From NCBI GenBank assembly GCA_022813625.1, contig JAKLMB010000009.1:558001-622000 (forward strand): 64,000 nt of DNA. The letters are read 5' to 3'. This document shows, piece after piece, positions 32,082 to 43,402 of this stretch (its first letter is position 1; the number at the start of each line of letters is the position of its first letter). Below the pieces are notes generated by a model, which worked only from the letters and a program-made list of their open reading frames with translations, ran no database searches and was not told where the DNA came from. A program made the translations under genes and the position numbers. Origin of the DNA: Aaosphaeria pasadenensis (Eukaryota; Ascomycota; Dothideomycetes; Pleosporales).

Positions 32082-34097
32082 CTACTGCTGCTTCTGCTGC
32101 TCCTGCTGGACTTCAGCAACCGCGCCATCGTCGCTGCCACGCTCGGCCCTCTTCGCAGCGTACTCAGCACCCGTGATGCTCTCGTTACCCATGTCCCAGT
32201 CCTGGGCGAGGTCCTCGAGGGTCCTGCGCTTGGTCTCAGGGATGAGGAGGGTGGTGAAGATACCGCAGAACATGAAGGCGGCGAAAATCTGCATGACGTG
32301 GTTGAGCCAGGGGGAGGTGCCGGGCTTGGTGGCACCGCGGGTGCGGAGGGGAGCGATGGCAGCCTGGGCGATGATGGAACCAATCTTGCCGGAGCCGGCG
32401 GAGATACCGTGGGAGGTGGAACGGTAGCGGGTGGGGAAGCATTCACCGGGGACGATGAAGGTGGTAGAGTTGGGACCCCAGTTGAAGAAGAGCTGGATGA
32501 GGATGTAGATGGCGAGCATGCCGCCGTGGCCGATGTGGTTGTAGGCGAAGCCCCAGATGATGAAGAGGACAGTAAGGAGGCAGAATCCAACGAGTTGGAG
32601 GGTCTTGCGGCCGACGGTGTCGATGGTAGCGACGGCGAGCCAGTAGCCGGGAATCGCACCAGCGCAGGTGAGGATGCAGTTACCAGCGGCCAAGTTGAAG
32701 AGCTGGTGGTAAACATTGGTCCCTTTTCCATAACCTGCTTTCCATTAGTAACTGAGATAAAGGCAATAATGAAATTCTTTTGTTTTGAAAAAAGAAAAGT
32801 ACCACAAAGCAGTGTAGTATAGTAGCAGGAGAAATGAAAGGATTTAAACTTACCAATAGCAGTCAAGACAGTAGAGGTGTTCAAACCAAGACCATAAAAG
32901 GCAACATCGAGCAGTAACCTTATGCAAGTCAGATTCCATGCAAGTATATAAGGGATGGGGGCAGGGGGCTTACCAGGACATGGCAGTGCCGAAAAGGATC
33001 TTGCCGTTGCGCCACTTTCCGTAGAAACGGAAAAAGTCAGTCCACGATGCCTTGGGTACCTCAAGCGCAACAGCTCCCTGTTGTCTGGCGGCGACTTGAG
33101 TAATCTCGTCGGGATGACCCTCTCCCTTCTTGCCAGAGATGTAGGTGTTCACATCGGCGTTGGCTTGCTCGACATCACGCGCCACATCCTTTAGAATTTG
33201 TTAGTGACCAAGTACTTCTCTCGTTATATTCGGAATAAATTTAGATGACTTACGAAAGTGTAACGCGGTGTCTCTGGGATGGTCAAGCGGTAGTAAAGAG
33301 CGATAGCAGCCGGGACGATGCCCAATCCTACGTTTGTTAGCAAGAATTGCTCTCATGAATACCGGATCGCACGCCATACCAATCAAAGCACGCCACATCT
33401 TGTCAACCGCAAGCTGGCAGCTTCCAGTGCAGGTAGCGTAGTCCTTTGCCTGGACCAAAGATCCCTTGAAGCCGGAAGTGAGGATAAGCATAACGAGGGC
33501 ACCACCGAGCTGGCCGAAACCCTGCATGGCGAAAACGGCACCCATCATAGCACCACGCCACTTGGTGGTTGCGAACTCCGAAGTGATGATGGAAGACAGC
33601 GGGTAATCACCACCGATACCAATGCCCATGAGGACACGCCAGAAGATGATGAGACCGACAATGGAAGTACCGGGGCCAGGGCCAGTCAAAGACTGGGCAA
33701 GGGTGGCCACGATAATCAGGATGAGCTCGAGGCCGTACATCTTCTTCCTACCGACGATATCGGCAAGAGCACCGAAACCAACTTGTCCGATAACAGTTCC
33801 TGCCGAGGTTGCGACCTTGATGGCAGTGTCTTGAGGAGTGGTCAGAGTTCCCTTGTTGTCGTGCTTGTAAACAATTCCCAACATGATTGTCAACAAGGAA
33901 ACGCAGAAGATGTCGTAGGAGTCGGTAAAGAAACCGGTTCCAGCAACCAGACAAGCGCGGACATGATACCAACCGAATGGTGCCTTATCAATCTCTGCGA
34001 GAGCAAGACGACGCCGCTCGTTGGGATCTTGGATGTGGGCAAAGTCGTTGTGGAAGTTGTGGAAGGCATTGTTGCCTCCAGAGGTCTTCTGAACCAT
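32082..34097 (-). CDS. PHO84-type inorganic phosphate/H+ symporter
   Basis: Five exons (34097-33380, 33327-33254, 33188-32974, 32918-32854, 32734-32082) sum to 574 residues, close to yeast Pho84 in length. The phosphate-permease signature GGDYPLSSIITSE is present in TM4, with FTDSYDIF in TM1, DIVGRKKMYG, LLLDVAFYGLGLN after the central loop, TVGRKTLQL, and ECFPTRYRSTSHGISA in the second half. LIPETKRRTLEDL closes the membrane part, and the C-terminal tail is Gln-rich. It is expected in the plasma membrane as a high-affinity phosphate importer induced by phosphate starvation. The central exons are small (74 and 65 nt), so automated models may misjoin them. Two CACGTT hexamers (34291 on the minus strand, 34793 on the plus strand) lie upstream and could bind a Pho4/NUC-1-type factor; that is weak evidence. 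Confidence 0.94.
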
Positions 34098-34229
34098 GAT
34101 GAAAGAGTGTCGAGGTATTGAATGGCCAAGCAAGCAGTCAGGCAGTCAAGCTTTGCCAATGCGGATCACTGCCGATGGGATGAGGACTGAAGCGAGGGAC
34201 AAGCTTTCAGGTCAAGGAAAACCAAGAGG

Positions 34230-34237
34230 TATATATA
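34230..34237 (-). promoter_or_regulatory. TATA box of the phosphate transporter
   Basis: TATATATA about 135 bases upstream of the ATG at 34097. Confidence 0.5.
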
Positions 34238-34972
34238 CGTAGGATTCCATATACCAGGCAGGAAGTGAATGGGGTCCGCCTAGGCAGCTGAACGTGCACG
34301 CTAGTGGTTTCTGTTGGAGTGTAGTTAGTTACAGAGGATTGAACGGGCGAATGAGAAGGCCTGAGTGAAGCACACAGAGCCATTATACCCTTGGATCGGA
34401 GATGCCGTAGGGTGAAGGCGTAGGTACGTAAGTGTGGTAGGGGCGTATGGGAGTAAAATCAGATGTCAGGCCGGGGTCAACAGACCAATAGTTGAGTGTA
34501 CATTCTGCGTATCGATGCATACCTAAGGACCTAACGTGAGGCGTCAATAGTCAAGAGAGCGAAGCAATACCGGACTGTCTAGGCATTGGCGAAGGGGGGG
34601 GAAAAGAAAAGACGGAAGAGGTCTGGGCTGATGGAAGTGGATTCTGATTCCCGAGTTTTGTTGTAATTCTCAACTGAATTGGAAGGAAAAGAACGAAATC
34701 CGCCGTGTTCTAATTAACTTCTGGTATGGTGATCCGCGATGTATAACTGATATGTGGAAGCCGATCTGGCCAATCAGCGTTGGGTATAAGACCACGTTGT
34801 GATACTAGTCCGGTTGCGGAAGTTCAGATGCGACCCGTCCGAACATCAATCAATGTCACTCCCTCATCCACATTCACTCCCACTCACTCTCGCTCACTCT
34901 CATTCAATCCTTCCTTCGCTCCTATCGCCTATTTTGCAATCCTCCCCTGCAATATTCTCGTATCCTTAAAAA

Positions 34973-35039
34973 TCTTGTCAGCTCTTGTGAGTCTTGTCAA
35001 CTCTTGTCGCTCCTTAAGCAATTCTTGTCCAACTCTTGT
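34973..35039. repeat. Degenerate TCTTGT repeat
   Basis: TCTTGT occurs six times, starting at 34973, 34983, 34992, 35002, 35023 and 35034; the first four are spaced 9-10 bases apart, about one helical turn. The setting is non-coding. Confidence 0.6.
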
Positions 35040-35914
35040 TGCCCCCCTTCACGCCCTCATAGACCCACCATCATCGCATTATTGCAAACATTCACGTCAG
35101 CCCAGCCAAGTGGTGGCGTCTGAATAGATCCTTCTAAATGACCTCGCAATCGTAACACTTTTGTCATCCGTCATCATCATAGAAATCATGCCTTCATCGA
35201 GAGATCCAAGTGCTCCCCGTAAACAACTCAATCATCCACTTACCGAATCCACATGTAGGCGCGGTGTACTACATAGGTCGCCTAATCTATGCATGAAACG
35301 CAGCCAACCCGGAGACCTTCTACACTCAGTCCACTATGCCATTGATTCTAACCCCGAGCTTCGATGCCATTGCCTTTCGCTTGCCACATCTGTCTGACCT
35401 GCCGTATCCACTTTACAGGGGTGGCTTCATCAGACGCAATAGTATCCGGGAAGAGTTCTTTTGTTGAACGAGTAACTATGGAGCCTTAATTACCACGTGT
35501 GATACTCCTTATTCCCGTTCACGAAACTACAACCTGTGTAATATCTGCCTTGTCTTCTGACTTATATAAAGGCACCGGCCGTTCCCAAGCACGAATAATG
35601 CCCGATTCTTCATAATATTCGGAGCTGTTATGTCGCACGTACACGTTTTGCAGGCTCTATGTCGTTGTACCATACAAGCAGCGTCTGTCGATTGGACAAT
35701 ACACCACTGATTCACCCCAACATAGATTCTAGAAATACATCAAGTAACTCACTCACTGCATAAATGTTGCAGAATCGCCAGGAAAGGCCAATTCTAATCA
35801 TTTGTGATTTTCTTTGCATAATCACTCTCACCGGCAAGGCGTTCTAGAAGAAAGTCGGTTCCGCGGCAGAGTGGACCGATCACCGGGTCTGGTGCGGGAC
35901 CAGGTACAGAGTGC

Positions 35915-36072
35915 AGGCACGTCGGACTGGCCACCTACTTCATGCATCTTCTATGCCTAGGGGTATCTTACTTAGAGTGTACTGTAGCCAGTTAACAGTC
36001 CTGGCTCCTCTCAATAGAACCTCGCGAGTGCACTATTGTAGGCATGAAATAAGGAGCCAGCCCGACGTGCCT
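35915..36072. mobile_element. MITE-like element, copy A (158 bp)
   Basis: The ends are inverted repeats of 17 bp with one mismatch: AGGCACGTCGGACTGGC on the left and GCCAGCCCGACGTGCCT on the right. The interior has no coding capacity. Copy C at 53.9 kb shares both ends and an identical interior 15-mer, ACTGTAGCCAGTTAA (35991-36005 here). A clear target-site duplication is not visible. Confidence 0.75.
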
Positions 36073-36084
36073 AACCTCCCGTTT

Positions 36085-36217
36085 CCTAGCTTCATGTATC
36101 TCCTTTGCCTTAACTGGCTATTCTAGATGATATTCCAGCCAGTCAACAGCCCAGATAATTCGCCAATGCACCGTTGTGGGCATGTAATACTAGCCAGGGC
36201 CCAGCCCGGCGTTCATG
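36085..36217. mobile_element. Diverged tandem copy B of the MITE-like element
   Basis: This directly follows copy A and aligns with its interior: CTTCATGTATCTCCT, then AGCCAGTCAACAG, a CACCGTTGTGGGCATG stretch, and a decayed right end AGCCCGGCG. The left terminal repeat is missing. Confidence 0.5.
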
Positions 36218-37700
36218 TCCCTTCCGCACCACAACTACAGGTTGTATTTTGCTTCTATTTCCGCAAATTGCTAAGCAGAGAGTGCGATTTCATCTTATCT
36301 GGGCCCGAAAACCTGGATTGATCTACAGTCTGCATGAGTACTCTTGACGCTGAGGGTTCTGTTTATACCTCTGTCATGTTGAACATCGAAAACCCGATAA
36401 CGTGCTTCCTGCTTACAATCACTGACTGTGACAGGATTGGTCAAGATTACATTTATCTAAAGCTATCATAAATGATAGTAAATCACATACTAGCTCGGTG
36501 TATTCGGCAATCTCGACTTCCTTGTTCCACTGATCTACCTGACCAACCGATGATGGTTTGTCAAGATATCCAAATAACCAAGAAGCAAAAAAAAGGTAGA
36601 GAACTCCAAATTCAATTCAACATGCAAATAAAAAAAAGCAAAAACATACAACAGCGGGGATTCGCTGATGGTCACCCACTCAACTACTAGTCCGCCGGTA
36701 CTATGCTTAAGTATGGCTGAGCGAACGGGAAGCCCTGTTTTCATAGTCCAATGGTCGTATGTGAAAGAATGCCCTTTTTCGTTCCATCATGTATCCGACA
36801 ATATAAGGTCGTCAGAGTGCTACTTCCAAACGAACAAGTTTTCTCCAATGTTGATCTTACATCCGTACGAATCTACAAGACGACTAAGCCGATACACAAT
36901 ACTAGTGGGGAAGATGAACCATTCTAGCCCTGTCCCGTGCCATGAATCGTTGGCATACAATCTGACTGAGCACTTCATTGCCGATGCGGCTGTCACACTT
37001 CTGTCTTTCTTTGAGTGGCATGTTACGGTTGATGGCGACAAAAGAAAAGGAGCGACAAGTAACGTTCTATAGTTTTACTATCGAGGCTCAGATGCCACAT
37101 CTAGACATCTGATGACATTGGAAAGTGAATTATATCGGTTCTTCTCGGAAGATCGTCAGTCAATACATAGCCTAATGATGAAGCATTGACAACTGTGCCA
37201 ATTGTGCTTCATCTCACGGGTCTACGGGTCCATTACCCCTGGAGCATGGTGCCATGGCCGTGCGGGCAAATTCTCCGATAAGCGTGTCCGGATTCATTTA
37301 GCCCTCCCGTCCATCATGGCCACAACAACATGCCTCACTCTGTACGTCCTACTATGAAGTAGCTGACGGCCAGTACCGTGTGTTACCTTCCCACCGACCA
37401 GGTTCCCTATGTCAATCCTAAGCAAAAGTCATTGTAATTCACATTGCGCATTGTCAGCACGCTAGCGTATAGTGGGAGAAGCACCGAAGCCGACGCGCGG
37501 CGTTATTTGGCACTACTCATAACGGAAAATACCGAATAGTTTAAAGGACAGTAAAGGAGTGAATGTCCCAAAAGCACACTTTCTTTAATTGAATGGCAAT
37601 GCTAACTTTGTCGGAGTTCTACTCTAGGCGGTGTGATCGAAGCTTGTGCATTGGATGGAACGATCTCATAGAGATCACAGCCAGCTATGGACAGATATGC
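36218..37700. other. Intergenic spacer
   Basis: Non-coding. A/T-rich in part (36580-36650), with random-looking short frames. No RNA gene was recognised. Confidence 0.45.
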
Positions 37701-38351
37701 CTAGTTGTCAGGGTTTGAGGGAGGAAGACTCCTCAACATGACCGGTTGCTGTCCCTGCGACGTGTCGTTCCAATACAATGCGTGGACCCGGTCACTGACC
37801 TGCAACGCAGACCATAGGGATACGAGCTGACCGTCTTGAGTACGCATAGCATTGTTTCCATAGAACACGAAGCCCGTTGCAGTAACGTTGTCGCTGATTG
37901 TATTTCCTGTTTCAAATCCGACTCGTGTATCCGATGATCCAACCGCAGGAACAAAGAATGTAGCATTTGACCAGGTTACGTTTGATCCGGCAGGAGTAGT
38001 CACATTGGGGGACCCAATCCAGCTGTTGTCGTCTCCAAGACTGACTGAAAAGATCCGTAAGTTAGTGTATAGTCACACATAGCAGAGTTTATCCAAGCCT
38101 TACATTGAACCACGGCAGCGTCGGTGCTGTTTAGTTTCCCAGGCTCGCCAATGTAGGCAAATCCTATATATGTTAGCTGAATCGAGTTATATGCATCAAG
38201 ATAACTTGCCTCCAGAGTAGAAAAGCGGTATTCCACCCAACCCGTCACCATATGCATACAAGCCAAAACTTTCGGGCGTAGCACGTTTAAATCGTGCACC
38301 GAAGCCCAACAATGGCAAAGAGGAGATGACGGCTAGAGTAGCAAATAGCAT
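37701..38351 (-). CDS. Secreted N-glycosylated protein of unknown family
   Basis: Three exons (38351-38210, 38163-38104, 38044-37701) join in phase to 181 residues. A signal peptide (MLFATLAVISSLPLLGFGA) is followed by RFKR, a possible Kex2 site, and by FGLYAYGDGLGGIPLFYSG. At least five N-x-S/T sequons are present (NST, NVT, NAT, NDT). There is no cysteine-rich core and no recognised domain. The first intron appears to be GC-AG (G|GCAAGT ... ATATAG, 46 nt, CTAAC branch site); the other acceptor is the first of two nearby CAGs, chosen for frame. I do not recognise the family and assign no function. Confidence 0.7.
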
Positions 38352-39436
38352 GTTGAAAGTAGAAACAAGGGAAAAGGTTATCGTAAATGAATGTAATAGT
38401 AGGTGTGATACTGGAAAACACGAACTGTGGTAGCGTCTCCAAAGGGGGCACATCAACGTAGATAAATCGCGGCAACTGTCTTCAATTTCGCTACACACTC
38501 ATGAAAGCCGAAGACGCGTACACTGTGAATATTCATTTTGGATTGGATACGCAACTAGCCTCGTCATCAGTAGGGGTAAGATCTTCACCATGCTATGCTC
38601 CTGGACGACTTTGGTTCCTCCTCTAGTCAGGCACATTTCCCTATTTAGATGCATTGACACCAAGAATCGATATCTTGGCGTGAAAAGACTTGTATGAGCT
38701 TGGTCCCCTCGGCTTGCTCTGCCGAATATAGTTTCGCATTAACATCACACGCAAGTGTGTGCGTAGGAAGAACTACGACTCCAGACTGAGCCACGCCGAA
38801 AGCTTCTGTGCACCCCAGGGTGAGCCTGCGTGGGAGTGGCTTGATTGTCTGCGAGTTATTCAGGGGTTTCGTGCTGTTTATGGTCAAAATGGATTTCGAC
38901 GATATCCGCCCCACTCTGTATCGTGGTTGCAAGGGTTCTCGCTGTTTCAGTTGATCAACAGCCGCGTCACCGTGACTAGGGCATCTCAGCGGACTATCAA
39001 AGAACCTGCAGCATTTCAATACAGGGACTACGCAACTACATGTTATCTTCAATATTGGTACGTCGAGTAATTTTGCATGTTGGGTGTGTTTCTGCTTCCC
39101 AGAAGGGTAAGACTTGCTGTGCTTGACCAACCACAAACCAACGAATGACTAGCGCATTTCCCCATCGGGCAAATCCATAGTTGATTCACTGGCCAGATAC
39201 TAGGATGGTGATGCTTATGGACCCCATTGCAGTTGTCGTCGTTCAATGTCACCCAGATCATGGGACCATTGCACATCTTGAAGTCTTTGGCTTTGAAAAA
39301 TGGGAGGACATAAGAACTGGATAGACGGCTCTGAATCCAACTCGATCATTCAGTTCAGCATCTGATCAACATTCATTTCGTCGAACAGCTTTACATTCAT
39401 TTCTCGTTCTCTTTTTGAATTTATCTATCAGTCACC
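38352..39436. other. Divergent intergenic region
   Basis: This separates the minus-strand secreted protein and the plus-strand laccase, so it must hold both promoters. The short frames look random. Confidence 0.45.
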
Positions 39437-41284
39437 ATGGCTTTGCACTCACTTTTGACTCTTGGATCTCTGTTTGTTGCCGCCACGGCCCACCCATCTG
39501 CGCATCAACATCAATCTCGACACAGCAGAGGCTTGCTTTCAGCGAGAGACGCTTGCTCGGGAAATACCGCTTCTACACGATCAGAATGGTGCGATTATTC
39601 CATCGAAACCGATTATATGTCTGGTTAGTCTATAAGAAAACTCTTAGTCATCTGAATACTTCTGACCGATAATCCTTACAGTCGTTCCCGATACCGGAGT
39701 GACGAGAGAATACTGGTTAGAGCTCACAGATGTGACGGTCGCCCCTGATGGCGTCTCTCGGTCTGCCATGGCCGTGAACGGTAGCATCCCGGGACCTACT
39801 CTCTTCGCTGATTGGGGTGATACTGTCACGGTGCACGTCAAAAACTCTCTCACTACCTCGCAAAACGGTTCCAGCATACACTGGCATGGTATTAGGCAGA
39901 ATTACACGAACGACCAAGATGGTGTCGTTTCAATCACCCAATGTCCAACTGCCCCCGAGGATGAAGTCACATACACATGGAGAGCCACGCAGTACGGTAG
40001 TACTTGGTATCATTCCCATTTTGCACTTCAAGCCTGGCAAGGCATTTTTGGTGGTATCGTGATCAACGGCCCTGCAACGGCCAATTACGATGAAGACTTG
40101 GGAATGCTCTTCTTAAATGATTGGGATCATCAGGTGTGTGCAGTACCTTCAGGGGAGCATCAAGAGCTTTCCAAGAATACATTTAGGATGTTCTCGAACC
40201 TAACATTTTATAGACCGTTGATGAGCTATACATCACTGCTGAAAGTTCGGGGCCTCCTACTTTGGACAATGGTCTCATCAATGGCACAAATACATACGAA
40301 GATGGTGGATTTCGCTACAACACCACCTTCGTCTCGGGCACGTCCTACCGAATCCGCCTCGTCAACGGTGCCGTCGACACACATTTCAAATTCATGATCG
40401 ATAATCATACGATGACGGTCATCGCTTCTGATCTTGTGCCTATCGAGCCTTATGAGGCAACTGTGTTGGACATTAGCATGGGACAACGCTACGATGTTAT
40501 TGTCACTGCGGATCAAGCCTCAACTGCAGACAGCTTTTGGCTTCGCGCAATTCCCCAGGCAGCCTGCTCCGACAACGACAACAGCGATGATATTCGTGGT
40601 ATTATCTACTACGATGGGGCGACCACAGAACCTTCTACATCTGCATACGAGTACGACGATGATTGCGTCGATGAAACCGATAACCTTGTTCCCTACGTTT
40701 CAAAGACAGTCGGAACAGAGTCCAGCTCGAATCTTGAACAAGCTACAGTTGGCTTCAACTCCGACAGACTCTTCCGTTGGTATTTGAACAGCACAACTAT
40801 GCTAGTCGACTGGCAAGACCCAACCTTGACAAAGATTTTGAACAACGAAACCTCTTTCGAGACTAGCAATGCGGTGATCGATCTTCCAGACGCAAATGTT
40901 TGGACATACGTCATTGTCCAAACCGCTCTTGGTGTGCCTCATCCCATTCATCTTCACGGACATGACTTTTGGATCGTTGCTCAAGGCTCCGGAACCTACT
41001 CCAGCTCTGTCACCCTAAATCTCAGCAACCCCCCACGAAGGGATACAGCTATCCTACCCGCCTCTGGATACTTGGTCATGGCATTCGAGACCGACAATCC
41101 AGGTGCATGGCTCATGCATTGCCACATCGGCTGGCACACGAGCGAGGGTTTCGCGCTACAATTTGTCGAGAGGTACGACGAGATCGCCGGTATCACGGAT
41201 AGCGACCGGCTATCCACCGGGTGCAGTACCTGGACCGAACACCAGGAGACATACAGCATTGAACAAGAGGATTCGGGTGTATAA
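39437..41284 (+). CDS. Laccase-type multicopper oxidase
   Basis: Three exons (39437-39623, 39682-40133, 40214-41284) give 569 residues with a signal peptide (MALHSLLTLGSLFVAATA). All four copper signatures are present: L1 HWHGIRQ, L2 WYHSHFALQAWQG, L3 HPIHLHGHDFWIV and L4 MHCHIGWHTSEGFALQF. The protein ends DSGV, the C-terminal plug of ascomycete laccases. The residue ten places after the L4 Cys, the axial T1 copper position, is Phe rather than the Leu I would expect in many ascomycete enzymes, which is linked to a higher redox potential. It would oxidise phenols outside the cell, in lignin/phenolic turnover, pigment formation or coupling of secondary metabolites. It lies upstream of the ammonia-lyase locus. 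Confidence 0.95.
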
Positions 41285-41772
41285 AGGCTGCGGTAGTGGC
41301 TAGGGTGGCTTCATAACGAGCTTTGTTAAGCCATGGTTGATTGAACACTACTTTCATTAATTTTCATTTGTTATCCAGCGTCGTTCTTTACCATAGTATG
41401 ATCATGAGCTGATCGAACCCTACGCGAGTTTTACTTTCCTCGAAGGGTTCAAAGGAGCACAACACATAATTTAAACAATTAAAACTGCTCGGAAACAATT
41501 GCTCCTAGGATAGGAGATAAAGAATCCAATACATTGTCTTCCCGCTGAGGTCCCGTCCAAAAGATATGTATGAACCTCTAGTTCGACGAAATTATTGTAA
41601 AAGAACTACAATACACAATAATCGATGTGGTGGATGATATGGTCAGTGACATGAACGGTGAACCATCCCCGATACGAAGCAATGCGTTTACTAGAGTCGG
41701 CTGTGATGCGAAGGTAGTAACATTTGGATCGTGAAGAATGCGCAGCGAGCTCTGGAAATTGACCATGCATTT
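41285..41772. other. Convergent intergenic spacer
   Basis: The 3' flanks of the laccase and esterase genes. No gene was seen. Confidence 0.5.
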
Positions 41773-42915
41773 CTAGTAGTTATCTTTTCTCTTGATCTCC
41801 ACGCCCGGAAACCTCCCCGGCTCCAGCCCTTCCAGCAACGGTCCTCCAATTTCTCCCGCAAACGCTGCATTCATCCACTCGGCCGTATAGACCGCCAATA
41901 TGCGCAACAGTTCAGCAGCCTCGATCGAGCCTAGCTGTTCCATAAGGTCCGCAGGCGCCTGCCCCGCCGCGTCGAGAAGCATGAGCGCATCCGAGAAACT
42001 CATATGTTTTGTGTCCGCGACCTCAAGCCATAGCTTCGGGCCGTTGAGTTTCGTCCACGCAGCGACCCAGGTGGGGTCTGTGACGTTAGCCTCGGAGACG
42101 TACATGACTGGTTGCGAGATTCCCGAGGCGGGCAGAGGCGCGAAGATGGTGCCGTCCCAGTCGATTGCGGCGCGGATGCGAGGGTCCTGGCCGGCGGCTA
42201 CGACGGAGGCCACGCCGCCTAGGGAGTGTCCAAGCATAGCGACGCGGTCGGTTGGGAAGGGTCTAGCACCGCGTCGGGGAAGCAGCGAGCCCATGGCGGT
42301 TGCGTTACTCAGTTGGTCGATGATGAAGGATGCATCGGCGGCACGGGGCCAGGTATAGTCATTGAAATCTTCCGGGGTAGGGTTGCTTGGGCCCTGATGG
42401 TAGATCGAGTGGCCGTCGGGATAGGTGATGATGTTCGCATCGTCTGGATGATCAATGGTAATGACCATGAACCCTTCGCTAGCGATGGCAGAGGCTATGA
42501 CGCTATAGTAGAGACGAGGAATGGCCCAACCAGGGGAGAAGAGCAGGATAGGGGGATCATTTAGGGGTGGGCAGTTGTTCGAAAGATCCGGACATACTGG
42601 CAGGCGAGCCTTTAGGAAAAAGGGTGAAAGGTCGGCGGAGAAGTTAAATAATCCTTGAAGATATGGCCCTTGGTACTCGGCGGTCTTTTCGGGCATGTAC
42701 TCGGTGGGTTCTGTGGATGTGCATGTTGCAGGTTGAAAGACTGACAGCATCAATGTCCGAGGCGCTTGGTCTGTAGTATTAGCGTCATCGCGAGTGTAGT
42801 CGGTGAGGGTCCCGATGTGCAGGGTCACATTGTATTTGCCAGGTGGGTTTGGGACCAAGTAAGCCGCACCAGCGTTGCTGAGCAGCAGAATGAAAGCTGG
42901 AAGCAGAAGCTGCAT
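41773..42915 (-). CDS. Secreted PAF-acetylhydrolase-like serine esterase
   Basis: A single open frame of 380 residues with a signal peptide (MQLLLPAFILLLSNAGA). The alpha/beta-hydrolase layout of platelet-activating-factor acetylhydrolases is visible: LFSPGWAIPRLYYS near the oxyanion hole, the nucleophile elbow GHSLGG, an acid in AAIDWDGTIF, and a catalytic His in DTKHMSFSD. Several N-glycosylation sequons occur in the first half. It probably cleaves short acyl esters outside the cell; the substrate is unknown. It is divergently placed from a Zn2Cys6 regulator, with a perfect dyad in the shared promoter. Confidence 0.88.
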   Translation of the reverse strand: MQLLLPAFILLLSNAGAAYLVPNPPGKYNVTLHIGTLTDYTRDDANTTDQAPRTLMLSVFQPATCTSTEPTEYMPEKTAEYQGPYLQGLFNFSADLSPFFLKARLPVCPDLSNNCPPLNDPPILLFSPGWAIPRLYYSVIASAIASEGFMVITIDHPDDANIITYPDGHSIYHQGPSNPTPEDFNDYTWPRAADASFIIDQLSNATAMGSLLPRRGARPFPTDRVAMLGHSLGGVASVVAAGQDPRIRAAIDWDGTIFAPLPASGISQPVMYVSEANVTDPTWVAAWTKLNGPKLWLEVADTKHMSFSDALMLLDAAGQAPADLMEQLGSIEAAELLRILAVYTAEWMNAAFAGEIGGPLLEGLEPGRFPGVEIKRKDNY

Positions 42916-43402
42916 TTTTATTTGCGCGTGTTGATACCTTGAAGGTGCTGTGAATAGACTGCTTACTGAAAAATCAAGTACTCAACTTTCAGGTGGTGCC
43001 AGGGACTATTTTATATCTGACATGAAGACTTCCAGTGACTATGGACTGTCGTATAAAGATTTGCATGCTTGCAAATGCCCACAAGTTGTAGAATCTAAGT
43101 AGAGAGTGTGCAGGGTATTTACGAGGTCAGCGCGATACGTAGTTCCGCGCTGACCTGGTATATACTGGTAGACTATATTAGCGTATACTCGGGATGTGCA
43201 CTCGGAACTAGGCCATTTTAGGACACAAGGATTTAGTGCAGCTCAGCCTCTTTGACGTCGCAATACCATACTACGTAGACAAAACTTCTGCGTACCTACG
43301 AGATACCTCAAACCTCTGTATTAAACAATATTAAGCCTTCTTTAACAGATGTAACATCCCCGTATCTTTTCGATCTTTAAATGGAAAAACTACGAAATCA
43401 CC
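42916..43402. promoter_or_regulatory. Shared divergent promoter
   Basis: These 487 bases separate the ATGs of the esterase (minus) and the Zn2Cys6 regulator (plus). The region contains an 11-bp inverted repeat at 43124-43156. Confidence 0.6.
43124..43156. promoter_or_regulatory. Operator-like dyad
   Basis: AGGTCAGCGCG (43124-43134) and its exact reverse complement CGCGCTGACCT (43146-43156) are separated by 11 bases, near the middle of the divergent promoter. This is the sort of site a dimeric zinc-cluster protein could bind. Confidence 0.5.

Larger units (their letters stand above)
34098..35914. other. Intergenic spacer
   Basis: The promoter of the phosphate transporter followed by non-coding DNA with a pyrimidine-rich CACTC/CATTC stretch (about 34855-34920) and TCTTGT repeats. 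No gene is supported. Confidence 0.45.

Noticed and set aside
32027..33070. 347-codon minus-strand open frame rich in Ser, Pro and Ala
   Set aside because: Shifted frame over the phosphate transporter exons and introns; low-complexity product.
33318..34121. 267-codon plus-strand open frame
   Set aside because: Antisense to the phosphate transporter first exon; an open frame mirrored by the codon bias of the real gene, without recognisable domains.
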